From: Streptomyces litmocidini
GTDB taxonomy: Bacteria > Actinomycetota > Actinomycetes > Streptomycetales > Streptomycetaceae
Assembly (NCBI RefSeq): GCF_014649755.1
Contig: NZ_BMTQ01000011.1
Span: forward strand, 186,001 to 250,000
DNA length: 64,000 nucleotides
Direction of reading: 5' to 3'
How positions within the stretch are numbered: the first letter of the stretch is position 1; every line of letters begins with the position of its first letter. Positions 8,527-17,044 of this stretch are shown here, piece by piece. The notes under the pieces are model-generated. The model did no database searches. It saw only the letters and a list, made by a program, of their open reading frames with translations, and was not told the origin of the DNA. The translations under genes were made by a program, and so were the position numbers.

Positions 8527-11270
8527 GGCTTGAGGACCAGGGTGTCCTTCGCCGCCGCGTCGACCGCCGCCCTGCCGTAGGCCCAGTCGTACAGCTCGCC
8601 CTTCGCCCAGGCGTCCGTCTGGTCCGTGTAGTTCGAGTGGAAGGCGTGGCCGGAGGCGCCGGTCAGGTTGACCCACCGGGACTTGTCCCAGTCGCCGACG
8701 TTGACGACCATCCGCATCGACGGCACCCAGATGACCTCGTAGCCGCCGGCCGCGTTCCAGCCGGTGGCGTCGACGGCCGCCTCGCCGCCGCCCAGGTTCC
8801 ACGGGCCGCGGTTGAGGAGCTTCTGCACGGCGCCGGGGCCGGCGGTGCCGAGGGTCTGGTTCTTCAGGGTCAGCTGGTGCAGCCGGCCCCAGCTCCAGGT
8901 GGAGACGTCCTTGCCGAGCTTGGCGGTCAGCTCCCAGCGGGCGTCCTTCATGGCGCGGGCGAGCAGCTGGTCACGGGTCTCGGTGGGCGGGTCCAGGCGG
9001 TTGCCGGGGGTGGTCCACCACTCGTTCTTCTCCTGCTTGAGGAGCGGGCGGACCACCTCGTACCACCGGTCGCCGCCGTCCGGCTGCGCGGAGTCGGGGT
9101 CGCGCTCGCCGCACTCGCGGACGAGCTTGTTCTGCTCGTCGACGGGGCCGGTGGCCTCGGCCGGGCGGACGCTGATGCAGTCGCCCTCGGCGCGCAGCTC
9201 CTTGGGCAGCTTGTTGCCGAAGGCGAGCTTGAGGACGTTGCGCCAGACCGCGTTGAAGTAGGCGGCGGCGGCCGAGTCGGGCTCCTGGGTGTAGTCCCAG
9301 CCCTCCAGGAGCTTCTGCGCCTCGCGGACGTACGGATCGGAGATGTCGATCTTCAGCAGCAGCGGGTTGAGCAGCGTCGCGATCTCGCTGCGGTTGTCCG
9401 TCTGCATGGTCCGCATGTCGTCCGACGAGATCTTGCCGCCGTCCTTGGTCTTCGACTCGATGAGGTCGTTGATCCGCTGGCTGCGCGAGCCGTAGCCCCA
9501 GTCCTTGGTGAGCAGGTCGGGGTAGGCCTTGTCGTCGATGACGGCCTGGTTGGCGGTGACGATGTAGCCGCGCTTCGGGTTGTACTCGTAGGGCAGCTTC
9601 TCGAAGGGGATGTAACCCTTCCACTTCCACGAGGAGTCCCAGCCGGGCGCGGGCAGGGTGCCGTCGCCCTTGGTCCGCTGCGGGATCTTGCCGGGCGACT
9701 GGTAGCCGATGTTGCCGGCGGTGTCGGCGTAGATCAGGTTCTGGGACGGGACCTCGAAGTTCTCGGCGGCGGCCCGGAAGGTGGTGAAGTCCTTGGCGCG
9801 GTCGATCGCGAAGATCGCGTCCATCGAGCGGCCGGGCTGGAGGGCGGTCCACTGGAGGGAGACGCCGTAGCCGGTGCCGCGGTCGGGGGCGGCGTTGCCG
9901 ACGGGGGCCTTCTGGCCGACCGTCTCCAGCTCGGAGGACCGGTCGGAGACGAGCGGGCCGTGCTCGGTGGAGCGGACGGTGATCTTGCGGTCGCCGCCGC
10001 CGGCGACCTTGATGGTCTCCTCGCGGCTGGTGAACGGCTTGACCTTGCCGTCGACGAGGTAGCCGTCGGGGCCGATCTTCTCCAGGTAGAGGTCGGTCAC
10101 GTCGGCACCGAGGTTGGTGAGGCCCCAGGCGATCTTGTCGTTGTGGCCGATGATCACGCCCGGCATGCCGGAGAAGGTGTAGCCGGCGACGTCGTAGCGG
10201 CAGGTGGCCGAGACCGAGCGGCAGTGCAGGCCCATCTGGTACCAGAGGGACGGCAGCTGGGGCGCGAGGTGCGGGTCGTTGGCGAGCAGCGGCTTGCCGG
10301 AGGTCGTGAGGCTCCCGGAGACGACCCAGGAGTTCGAGCCGATGCCGTTGCCGTTGGGGCCGAGCAGGGCGGGGACGGCGTCGAGGACCTCGGAGAGCGC
10401 GCCGAGCTGGGAGGAGACCCCGCTGCTCGAACCGCCCGGGCCGGCGCCCGGGGTGTCCCCGGTGGTCGTCCCGTCGCCCTCCGCCGCGTCGCCCTTCGGG
10501 TCGAACGCGCCGTCGGCGCCGACCGCGCCCTCGTCGACGATCGGCTGGTGGAGCGCGTACGGGTACTCCGGGTACAGCTGCTTGATCTGCCGCGCGTTCA
10601 GCCGGCTCGTCATCAGCGAGCGGTCGATCTCGTCCTGCATGTTGCCGCGCAGGTCCCAGGCCATGGCCTTGAGCCAGGCCACCGAGTCGACCGGGGTCCA
10701 CGGCTCGATCGCGTAGTCGCCGGTGAGGGCGAGCGCCGCGTACTCGACGGAGACGTCCTTCGGGGCGCGGTCCTTCAGGTAGGCGTTGACGCCGTCCGCG
10801 TACGCCTGGAGGTACTTCTTCGTCTCCGGGGACAGGACCTTGTCGTACTCCTCCTGCGCGACGCGGCGCCAGCCGAGGGTGCGCAGGAAGGCGTCGGTGT
10901 CGACCTGGCTCTCGCCGAACATCTCGGAGAGCCGGCCCGCGGTCACGTGCCGGCGGACGTCCATCTCGTAGAACCGGTCCTGCGCCTGGACGTAGCCCTG
11001 GGCGCGGAAGAGGTCCGTCTCGTTGTCGGCGTAGATCTGCGGGACGCCGTTCGCGTCCCGCTTCACCTCGACGTCGGCGGAGAGCTTGTCGAGGCGGATC
11101 TCGCCGGTCGTCTGCGGGAACGAGGCCCGGACGGTGCTGACCCCCCAGTACCCGCCGAAGCCGACGCCCGCGACCAAGGCGAGGACCAGGACGAGGAGGA
11201 GCAGGCGGGCGCGCCGCCCTTTCTTCTTGGCGGTCTTCGTGCCGGGGGGCGCGGTCGTGTTGGAGGGCAT
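8523..11270 (-). CDS. Penicillin acylase (Ntn-hydrolase) family protein
   Basis: Large amidase precursor (915 residues) of the penicillin G/AHL acylase superfamily, made as one chain and autocleaved into alpha and beta subunits. Residues 21-47 form an N-terminal transmembrane or signal-anchor helix after a lysine-rich start, placing the enzyme outside the membrane. The beta-chain nucleophile is most likely Ser312 in GIGSNSWVVSG, preceded by a Gly/Ser/Thr-rich spacer (about 253-290) that fits the excised linker. NDPHLAPQLPSLWYQ follows as in other acylases. Natural substrate is unknown; acyl-homoserine lactones, lipopeptides and beta-lactams are all candidates. Confidence 0.9.
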   Translation of the reverse strand: MPSNTTAPPGTKTAKKKGRRARLLLLVLVLALVAGVGFGGYWGVSTVRASFPQTTGEIRLDKLSADVEVKRDANGVPQIYADNETDLFRAQGYVQAQDRFYEMDVRRHVTAGRLSEMFGESQVDTDAFLRTLGWRRVAQEEYDKVLSPETKKYLQAYADGVNAYLKDRAPKDVSVEYAALALTGDYAIEPWTPVDSVAWLKAMAWDLRGNMQDEIDRSLMTSRLNARQIKQLYPEYPYALHQPIVDEGAVGADGAFDPKGDAAEGDGTTTGDTPGAGPGGSSSGVSSQLGALSEVLDAVPALLGPNGNGIGSNSWVVSGSLTTSGKPLLANDPHLAPQLPSLWYQMGLHCRSVSATCRYDVAGYTFSGMPGVIIGHNDKIAWGLTNLGADVTDLYLEKIGPDGYLVDGKVKPFTSREETIKVAGGGDRKITVRSTEHGPLVSDRSSELETVGQKAPVGNAAPDRGTGYGVSLQWTALQPGRSMDAIFAIDRAKDFTTFRAAAENFEVPSQNLIYADTAGNIGYQSPGKIPQRTKGDGTLPAPGWDSSWKWKGYIPFEKLPYEYNPKRGYIVTANQAVIDDKAYPDLLTKDWGYGSRSQRINDLIESKTKDGGKISSDDMRTMQTDNRSEIATLLNPLLLKIDISDPYVREAQKLLEGWDYTQEPDSAAAAYFNAVWRNVLKLAFGNKLPKELRAEGDCISVRPAEATGPVDEQNKLVRECGERDPDSAQPDGGDRWYEVVRPLLKQEKNEWWTTPGNRLDPPTETRDQLLARAMKDARWELTAKLGKDVSTWSWGRLHQLTLKNQTLGTAGPGAVQKLLNRGPWNLGGGEAAVDATGWNAAGGYEVIWVPSMRMVVNVGDWDKSRWVNLTGASGHAFHSNYTDQTDAWAKGELYDWAYGRAAVDAAAKDTLVLKP

Positions 11271-11484
11271 CGCTGTCCTTCGAGGGGCAGGGTGGTCCTG
11301 GAGTACGGGAGCAACCTTAGGCGCAGCGTCCGGGCGGCCCGGACGCGGTGTCAGGAAGAGAACCGTACTGGTGAGCGAGGAGACGCAAAGGGAGCGTCAA
11401 GAAAACGTTAAAGATTAGGTAAGGTAACGAAGTACCGGCCGCTGGAGGAACGCTCCAGCCGCACGTGAGGGGAAGGAACGGCCA

Positions 11485-13131
11485 CTGACTGTCCACCAGC
11501 TCAACGAACTCCTGCTCATCTGCTCCCTCGTCCTGCTCGTGGCCGTCGCGGCCGTGCGGATCTCCTCCCGGAGCGGGCTCCCCAGCCTGCTGCTCTACCT
11601 GGGCATCGGCGTCGCCATCGGCCAGGACGGCATCGGCAACGTCGCCTTCGACAACGCGGAACTGACGCAGGTCATCGGCTACGCCGCCCTCGTCGTGATC
11701 CTCGCCGAGGGCGGCCTCGGCACGAAGTGGAAGGAGATCAAGCCGGCGCTGCCCGCCGCGGTCGTCCTCTCCACCCTCGGCGTCGCCGTCAGCGTCGGCG
11801 TCACCGCCGCCGGCGCGCACTACCTCGTCGGCCTCGAGTGGCGGCAGGCCCTGATCATCGGCGCCGTCGTCTCCTCCACCGACGCCGCGGCGGTCTTCTC
11901 CGTCCTGCGCAAGGTGCCCCTCCCCTCGCGGGTCACCGGTGTCCTGGAGGCCGAGTCCGGCTTCAACGACGCCCCCGTCGTCATCCTCGTCGTCGCCTTC
12001 TCCACCGCCGGACCCGTCGACCACTGGTACCTCCTGGTCGGCGAGATAGCCCTCGAACTCGCCATCGGCGTCGCCGTCGGCCTCGCCGTCGGCCTCATCG
12101 GCTCCTACGGACTGCGGCACATCGCCCTGCCCGCCTCCGGCCTCTACCCGATCGCCGTCATGGCCATCGCCGTCGCCGCGTACGCCGCCGGCGCCCTGGC
12201 CCACGGCTCCGGCTTCCTCGCCGTCTACCTGGCCTCGATGATCCTCGGCAACGCCAAGCTGCCCCACGCGCCCGCGAACCGCGGCTTCGCCGAGGGACTC
12301 GGCTGGATCGCGCAGATCGGCATGTTCGTCCTGCTCGGCCTGCTCGTCACCCCGCACGAGCTCGTCCACGACTTCTGGCCCGCCGTCGTCATCGGCCTCG
12401 TCCTGACGGTGGTCGCCCGGCCCATGGAGGTCCTGGTCAGCCTGCTGCCCTTCCGGATCCCCTGGCAGGAGCAGGCCCTGATGTCCTGGGCCGGCCTGCG
12501 CGGAGCCGTCCCCATCATCCTCGCCACCATCCCGATGGTGTCGAAGATCGAGGGCAGCGAGCGGATCTTCAACATCGTCTTCGTCCTCGTCGTCGTCTAC
12601 ACCCTCGTCCAGGGCCCGACGCTGCCCTGGCTGGCGAAGGCCCTCAAGCTGGGCGACCCCTCCGAGGCCGCCGACCTCGGCGTCGAGTCCGCCCCGCTGG
12701 AGCGGCTGCGCGGACACCTGCTCTCCGTCGCCGTCCCGGAGGGCTCCCGGATGCACGGCGTCGAGGTCGCCGAGCTGCGCCTCCCGGCCGGGGCCGCCGT
12801 CACCCTCGTCGTACGGGAGGACGCCAGCTTCGTACCGGGGCCCGCGACCGTCCTGCGGCACGGCGACGAACTGCTCGTCATCGCCACCGATCCCGTACGG
12901 GACGCCACCGAGCGACGGCTGCGGGCCGTCGGCCAGGGCGGCAAGCTCGCCGGCTGGCTCGGCACCGGCGGCGCGACGGCGGCCTCGCCGCCGGCCGCCA
13001 CGGGACGCTTCCACCTGCCGGGGAGCGACCGCCGCCCGTCGGGGAGCGACCGCCGCCCGTCGGAAAGCGGCCGCCGCCCGTCGGAAAGCGGCCGCCATCT
13101 GCCGGAGAGCGGCCGCCGCAAGGAAACTTAG
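11485..13131 (+). CDS. CPA1-type cation/proton antiporter with RCK-C tail
   Basis: Monovalent cation:proton antiporter, probably K+/H+ of the NhaP2/CvrA type. About 12 membrane segments are visible, including LPSLLLYLGIGVAIGQDG, SSTDAAAVFSVLR (the ND/STD ion-binding helix) and ESGFNDAPVVILVVAF. Residues about 395-485 form a TrkA-C (RCK-C) nucleotide-sensing domain, and the last 37 residues are a Ser/Arg-rich repeat tail. The first ATG/GTG in frame (11539) would cut through helix 1. CTG 11485, 5 to 8 bases after GGGGAAGGAA, restores a full N-terminus (TVHQLNELLLICSLVLLVA), so a CTG start is proposed. Confidence 0.85.
   Translation: MTVHQLNELLLICSLVLLVAVAAVRISSRSGLPSLLLYLGIGVAIGQDGIGNVAFDNAELTQVIGYAALVVILAEGGLGTKWKEIKPALPAAVVLSTLGVAVSVGVTAAGAHYLVGLEWRQALIIGAVVSSTDAAAVFSVLRKVPLPSRVTGVLEAESGFNDAPVVILVVAFSTAGPVDHWYLLVGEIALELAIGVAVGLAVGLIGSYGLRHIALPASGLYPIAVMAIAVAAYAAGALAHGSGFLAVYLASMILGNAKLPHAPANRGFAEGLGWIAQIGMFVLLGLLVTPHELVHDFWPAVVIGLVLTVVARPMEVLVSLLPFRIPWQEQALMSWAGLRGAVPIILATIPMVSKIEGSERIFNIVFVLVVVYTLVQGPTLPWLAKALKLGDPSEAADLGVESAPLERLRGHLLSVAVPEGSRMHGVEVAELRLPAGAAVTLVVREDASFVPGPATVLRHGDELLVIATDPVRDATERRLRAVGQGGKLAGWLGTGGATAASPPAATGRFHLPGSDRRPSGSDRRPSESGRRPSESGRHLPESGRRKET
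13021..13122 (+). repeat. 21-bp tandem repeat in antiporter C-terminus
   Basis: About 4.9 copies of a 21-bp unit (GGGAGCGACCGCCGCCCGTC plus G, later copies with GAAAGCGG). They are in frame at the 3' end of the antiporter gene and encode a seven-residue repeat of the type S-D/G-R-R-P-S-G/E. The first two copies are identical, pointing to recent expansion. Confidence 0.9.
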
Positions 13132-13389
13132 GGTTGATCCCAGGCATTGATTGGGGTGCGGGAGCGTTTTCCCAGGCGGGAAGACGCTCTTCCCTGTACC
13201 ATGAAGGCACACCTGATCGAACCAACTCTGCCTGACGCAGAGCTGGCGCGACCGTATGGCGGCCGTGGCGCCCCTCCGCAGTGGGGCCGGCCCGGTATCT
13301 ACCGCAGTAACGCGCATGAGGACAGCTCTCGGCGACACCCGCACCACCGTGCAGGGAGCGCGCTACCAGGCGGCAGAAAGGCAAGGACC

Positions 13390-14670
13390 GTGGCGTCCAC
13401 GGTCATCACGGACAAGCGACCCGGCTACGGGCAGCTGCTGCGCACACCCGGCGCGCTGTCCTTCCTGCTTCCCGGCTTCGCCGCGCGGCAGCCCTTCGCG
13501 ATGCTGACCATCGGCATCGTCCTGCTCGTCCAGCACACCACCGGCTCCTTCGGCAGCGCCGGCGCCGTCGCCGCCGTCACCGGCGTCTCCATGGCGCTCT
13601 TCGCCCCCCAGAGCGGCAAGCTCGCCGACCGCTTCGGCCAGCGCGCCGTCCTGGTCCCCGGCGTCCTCGTCCACACCGCCGCCGTCTCCCTGCTCGTCGC
13701 CCTCGCCCTGGCCGGCGCCCCGCTGTGGGCGCTGTTCCTGGCCGCGATCCCCGCCGGCGCCTCCGTGCCCCAGGTCGGGCCGATGGTCCGGGCCCGCTGG
13801 GCCGCCAAGCTGGACGGCACCCCGCTGATGCCGACGGCCGCCGCCTTCGAGTCCGTCACGGACGAGTTCACCTTCGTCGTCGGCCCCGTCCTCGCCACCG
13901 CCCTGTGCACCGGCGTCCACCCGGCCGCCGGTCTGATCGCCGAGGCCGCCCTCACCCTCGTCGGCGGTCTGTTCTTCGCCGCGCAGCGCGCCACCCAGCC
14001 CGCCCACGGCCTGTCCGCCGCGGCCGGTCACCACGGCGGCGAGCCCCACCGCTCGGCCCTGTCCGTCCCCGGCGTCCGCGTCCTCATCGTCGCCTTCCTC
14101 GGCATCGGCTCCGTCTTCGGCGGCATGCAGGTCTCCCTCACCGCCTTCACCGAGGAGATCGGCAACCCCGGCGCCAACGGCCTGCTGTACGGCGTCTTCG
14201 CCGCCGGCAACATGCTCGCGGGCATCGCCATGGGAGCCGTCGCCTGGAAGACCGGCCCCCGCCGCCGCCTGGTCCTGGGGTACGCGGGCCTCACCGTCGC
14301 CGCCTCCCTGCTGTGGACCGCGCACTCGGTGCTGCTCCTCGGCGCCCTGGGCCTGGTCGTCGGCCTGTGCATCGCGCCCGCCCTGATCACCGGCTACACC
14401 ATCGTCGAGACCCTGATCCCCGCCTCGGCCCGTACCGAGGCCTTCACCTGGCTCACCGGCGCCGTCGCGCTCGGCCAGGCCGCGGCCGTCACGGTCGCCG
14501 GCCGCCTCGCCGACGCACACGGCGCGAGCACCGGATTCCTGGTGCCGATGGTGGGCACGGCCCTCGCCCTGGCCACGCTGCTCGCCCTGCGCTCGCGGCT
14601 GCGGCCCCGCGAGGCGAGCCGGGTCGCGGCACGTGGTATCGGTCACCGCGTGCCGGTGACGGTGGACTGA
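13390..14670 (+). CDS. MFS transporter
   Basis: Major facilitator exporter of 426 residues with about 12 hydrophobic helices. The loop 2-3 motif is present as GKLADRFGQRAVLVPG (variant of GxLaDrxGrkxxl) near residue 75. A second-half loop reads GAVAWKTGPRRRLVLGY. Cargo is unknown. GTG 13390 is chosen: it follows GGCAGAAAGG and opens VASTVITDKRPGYGQLLRTP, a soluble leader before helix 1. The open frame extends 243 bases further upstream but that stretch looks non-coding. No regulator lies next to it. Confidence 0.88.
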   Translation: MASTVITDKRPGYGQLLRTPGALSFLLPGFAARQPFAMLTIGIVLLVQHTTGSFGSAGAVAAVTGVSMALFAPQSGKLADRFGQRAVLVPGVLVHTAAVSLLVALALAGAPLWALFLAAIPAGASVPQVGPMVRARWAAKLDGTPLMPTAAAFESVTDEFTFVVGPVLATALCTGVHPAAGLIAEAALTLVGGLFFAAQRATQPAHGLSAAAGHHGGEPHRSALSVPGVRVLIVAFLGIGSVFGGMQVSLTAFTEEIGNPGANGLLYGVFAAGNMLAGIAMGAVAWKTGPRRRLVLGYAGLTVAASLLWTAHSVLLLGALGLVVGLCIAPALITGYTIVETLIPASARTEAFTWLTGAVALGQAAAVTVAGRLADAHGASTGFLVPMVGTALALATLLALRSRLRPREASRVAARGIGHRVPVTVD

Positions 14671-14700
14671 TCCCACGGAATACGTCAGTATGGATCGTCG

Positions 14701-14727
14701 TTAGCACTCGATGAGTGTGAGTGCCAG
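14701..14727 (+). promoter_or_regulatory. CIRCE-like element (HrcA operator)
   Basis: TTAGCACTC, nine bases, GAGTGCCAG. The left arm is a perfect match to the CIRCE consensus (TTAGCACTC-N9-GAGTGCTAA) and the right arm matches 7 of 9. The spacing is exactly nine. It ends two bases before the AGGAGG of the zinc-ribbon gene, so HrcA bound here would block its promoter or leader. No CIRCE-controlled chaperone gene is nearby. Confidence 0.75.
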
Positions 14728-14738
14728 GAGGAAGTCAA

Positions 14739-15068
14739 GTGCCGACCTACCAGTACCAGTGCACCGAGTGCGGCGAAGGCCTCGAGGCGGTGCAGAAGTT
14801 CACCGATGACGCCCTGACCGTGTGCCCCGGCTGCCAGGGACGCCTGAAGAAGGTGTTCTCGGCCGTCGGCATCGTCTTCAAGGGCTCCGGCTTCTACCGG
14901 AACGACAGCCGCGGCTCGTCGTCCAGCAGCTCGCCGGCCTCGTCGAAGTCCTCGACCGCGTCGTCCGCCCCGTCGTCCTCGTCGTCCTCCTCGGACTCGA
15001 AGCCGGCCGCGTCGACCGCTTCCTCCTCCTCGACGTCCTCGTCGAGCACCGGAAGCTCGGCCGCCTGA
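14739..15068 (+). CDS. FmdB family zinc-ribbon protein
   Basis: Small regulatory-type protein (109 residues) with an N-terminal FmdB zinc ribbon: PTYQYQCTECGEGLEAVQKF has the first CxxC and VCPGCQGRLKKVFSAVGIVF the second, the four Zn ligands. FmdB was first named from formamidase gene clusters, but its molecular role is unclear. Residues from about 52 onward are a low-complexity Ser/Ala/Thr tail, probably disordered. GTG 14739 follows AGGAGG by 6 bases. The CIRCE element directly upstream suggests heat-shock control by HrcA. Confidence 0.88.
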   Translation: MPTYQYQCTECGEGLEAVQKFTDDALTVCPGCQGRLKKVFSAVGIVFKGSGFYRNDSRGSSSSSSPASSKSSTASSAPSSSSSSSDSKPAASTASSSSTSSSSTGSSAA

Positions 15069-15080
15069 CCCGCTCTTTCC

Positions 15081-15115
15081 CGAGGGCCCCGTCGCCGTGT
15101 GCGACGGGGCCCTCG
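15081..15115 (+). terminator. Hairpin terminator after FmdB gene
   Basis: Perfect 15-bp stem (15081-15095 with 15101-15115) and a CGTGT loop, 12 bases after the stop codon. Confidence 0.85.
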
Positions 15116-15231
15116 GCGTTTCCGGGCGCGGGGGGGGCGAGGCCCGCTCGGCGTTTCCGGGCGCGGGGGGCAAGGCCCGCTCGGCGTTTCCGGACGTGGG
15201 GGGGGCGAGGCCCGCCCGGCGTTTCCGCGTG
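15112..15231. repeat. 33-35 bp tandem repeat, intergenic
   Basis: Three full copies (15112-15146, 15147-15179, 15180-15214) and a partial fourth of a unit starting CTCGGCGTTTCCGGGCGCGG, with a G-run of variable length. Another partial copy lies at 15261-15279, within 20 bases of the next gene's start. The first unit begins in the terminator's right arm. Confidence 0.85.
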
Positions 15232-15297
15232 ACCCGTGCAGACACCGTGCGCGACGGGCGCTCGGCGTTTCCGGGCGCGCTGCGTAGGGTGACCGGC

Positions 15298-16143
15298 ATG
15301 GCCAACCATGACGTGTACGCGGACATCGGCGTGATCGGCGGCTCCGGGTTCTACTCGTTCCTGGAAGACGTCACCGAGGTGTCCGTCGACACCCCGTACG
15401 GCAGCCCCAGCGACTCCCTCCTCCTCGGCGGGATCGCCGGCCGGCGGGTCGCCTTCCTCCCCCGGCACGGCCGCGGCCACACCGTCCCGCCGCACCGGAT
15501 CAACTACCGCGCCAACCTCTGGGCGCTGCGCTCCGTGGGCGTGCGCCAGGTCCTGGGGCCCTGCGCCGTCGGCGGGCTGCGCGAGGAGTACGGGCCCGGC
15601 ACGCTCGTCGTGCCCGACCAGCTGGTCGACCGCACGAAGACCCGGGTCCAGACCTACTTCGACGGGGAGCGGCGGGCCGACGGGGCCGTGCCGAACGTCG
15701 TCCACGTGACCTTCGCCGACCCCTACTGCCCGGACGGACGGCGGGCCGCGGTCAAGGCCGCCCGGGGGCGGGGCTGGGAACCCGTCGACGGCGGCACGAT
15801 GGTCGTCGTCGAGGGCCCCCGCTTCTCCACCCGCGCCGAGTCGCGGTGGCACGCCGCCGCCGGCTGGTCGGTCGTCGGCATGACCGGGCACCCCGAGGCC
15901 GTCCTCGCCCGCGAACTGGGCCTCTGCTACACCTCGCTCGCGCTCGTCACCGACCTGGACGCGGGCACCGAGACCGGTGACGGCGTCTCCCACACCGAGG
16001 TCCTGCGGGTCTTCGGCGAGAACGTGGAACGGCTGCGGGAGGTGCTCTTCGACGCGGTCGGGGCACTGCCGGCGACCATGGACCGGGACTGCCTGTGCAC
16101 GCGGGCGCACGACGGCTGGGACCTGGGGATCGAGCTGCCGTGA
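15298..16143 (+). CDS. S-methyl-5'-thioadenosine phosphorylase family protein
   Basis: Purine nucleoside phosphorylase of the MTAP/PNP family (281 residues), cleaving methylthioadenosine or a related purine nucleoside with phosphate, in methionine salvage. Motifs: IGVIGGSGFYSFLE at the N-terminus (phosphate loop), FLPRHGRGHTVPPHRINYRANLWALR (family signature), VVVEGPRFSTRAES (substrate Met/Thr region) and GMTGHPEAVLARELGLCY near the end. In true MTAPs the last motif usually reads GMT-x-x-PE, and it is intact here. ATG 15298 is chosen because it begins MANHDVYADIGVIGGSG; the upstream frame runs through the repeat array. Exact nucleoside preference is not certain. Confidence 0.88.
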   Translation: MANHDVYADIGVIGGSGFYSFLEDVTEVSVDTPYGSPSDSLLLGGIAGRRVAFLPRHGRGHTVPPHRINYRANLWALRSVGVRQVLGPCAVGGLREEYGPGTLVVPDQLVDRTKTRVQTYFDGERRADGAVPNVVHVTFADPYCPDGRRAAVKAARGRGWEPVDGGTMVVVEGPRFSTRAESRWHAAAGWSVVGMTGHPEAVLARELGLCYTSLALVTDLDAGTETGDGVSHTEVLRVFGENVERLREVLFDAVGALPATMDRDCLCTRAHDGWDLGIELP

Positions 16144-16254
16144 ACCACCGGCCGGAACCGTCGTGAACCACCGGCCGGAGCCACCGTGAACCACCGGCCG
16201 GAACCGTCGTGAACCACCGGCCGGAACCATCGTGAACCACCGCGAGGGCCGCTG
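16140..16254. repeat. 23-bp tandem repeat overlapping the stop codon
   Basis: Four copies and a partial fifth of a 23-bp unit starting GTGAACCACCGGCCGGAACC. Unit 1 contains the stop codon of the phosphorylase gene. Copies differ at one to four positions. Confidence 0.9.
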
Positions 16255-16279
16255 TGAATCGCCCCTGGGGGTGAGGAGG

Positions 16280-16288
16280 TTGTCCACA
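16280..16288 (+). promoter_or_regulatory. Isolated DnaA-box match
   Basis: TTGTCCACA, an exact match to the consensus Streptomyces DnaA box, in the gap before the CpaB-like gene. It is single, so it is not an origin; any role in DnaA titration or transcription is speculative. Confidence 0.35.
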
Positions 16289-16381
16289 GGCGCCGGGTGA
16301 TCCCCAGGCCGGAGCGGGACGGTGGCGGAGTCGGGAGAGTGGGAGCACATCCCGTTCCGACCAGGACAGGCGGTACCCCGC

Positions 16382-16918
16382 ATGACGACCACCCCCTCCT
16401 CCTCCGTCCCCGCGCCCTGCACGGTGCCGGCCTTCGAGCCGCTACGGGTCCGGGACGCCCGGCACCGGCTGCGGCGGGCGCTGCGGCGCGGGCGGCGCGC
16501 GCCGGCTCTGCTCCTGGCCCTGACGGCGGGCGCGCTGGCCGTCGCGACCGCGGCGCCGGGGTCTTCGCGCGAGGAGCCGCCGCGGGCGGCCACGACCGCC
16601 CGCGCGCGACCGCCCGCAGCCGTACCGCTGGTGTCCGCGCCGGTACGGATCGCCGACGCCGCGACCGTACGGCTGCTGCGACCCGGCGACCGGGTCGACG
16701 TGATCGCCGCGCCCCCTCCGGCACCGGGCGGGGAGAGCGAGGCCCGGGTGGTCGCCAGGGGCGCCCGGGTGGCGGAGGTCCCGCGGCCGGACGAGACTCG
16801 GGCGGACGAGAGCCGGGCGGACGGAGGGGCGCTCGTCGTCCTGTCCGTGCCACGGTCGACGGCGGCGGAGCTGGCGGGTGCCGGTGTCACGTCCCAACTG
16901 GCGGTGACGATGTGCTGA
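16382..16918 (+). CDS. CpaB/RcpC-like membrane protein
   Basis: Secreted or membrane-anchored protein (178 residues from ATG 16382). A basic segment LRRALRRGRRAPALLLALTA leads into a transmembrane helix near residues 38-58. Beyond it comes an SAF/RcpC-like region with RLLRPGDRVDVIAA and, at the C-terminus, ALVVLSVPRSTAAELAGAG, the pattern of Flp pilus assembly CpaB proteins. No other tad/flp pilus genes are in the window, so the role is unclear. GTG 16322 is an alternative start with a nearer GGAG; the choice between them is open. Confidence 0.6.
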   Translation: MTTTPSSSVPAPCTVPAFEPLRVRDARHRLRRALRRGRRAPALLLALTAGALAVATAAPGSSREEPPRAATTARARPPAAVPLVSAPVRIADAATVRLLRPGDRVDVIAAPPPAPGGESEARVVARGARVAEVPRPDETRADESRADGGALVVLSVPRSTAAELAGAGVTSQLAVTMC

Positions 16919-17044
16919 TTCGCACTGACTCGCTGTCAAGTCACCGTCCCGTGTGTACGGATTGGACGGCCTTGCGCCGCTCACGGCCTAATGGCTCCGC
17001 ACGCAGCGGTACACGCGACATCACACGCGACGAAAGGCACCCCG

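Noticed and set aside
8292..11411. Open frame of 1039 codons opposite the penicillin acylase gene
   Set aside because: It is the antisense shadow of a well-recognised gene, typical of very high G+C; the translation has no motif and no ribosome site.
13147..13389. N-terminal extension of the MFS gene
   Set aside because: The translation is Arg/His/Pro-rich without membrane or domain features; GTG 13390 has a ribosome site and opens the expected N-terminus.
16140..16254. PHO boxes from GTGAACC repeats
   Set aside because: PhoP sites are 11-bp direct repeats; these units are 23 bp and overlap a stop codon, so they look like a minisatellite.
16280..16288. Replication origin
   Set aside because: Only one DnaA box, no dnaA or dnaN nearby; oriC in Streptomyces has many boxes.
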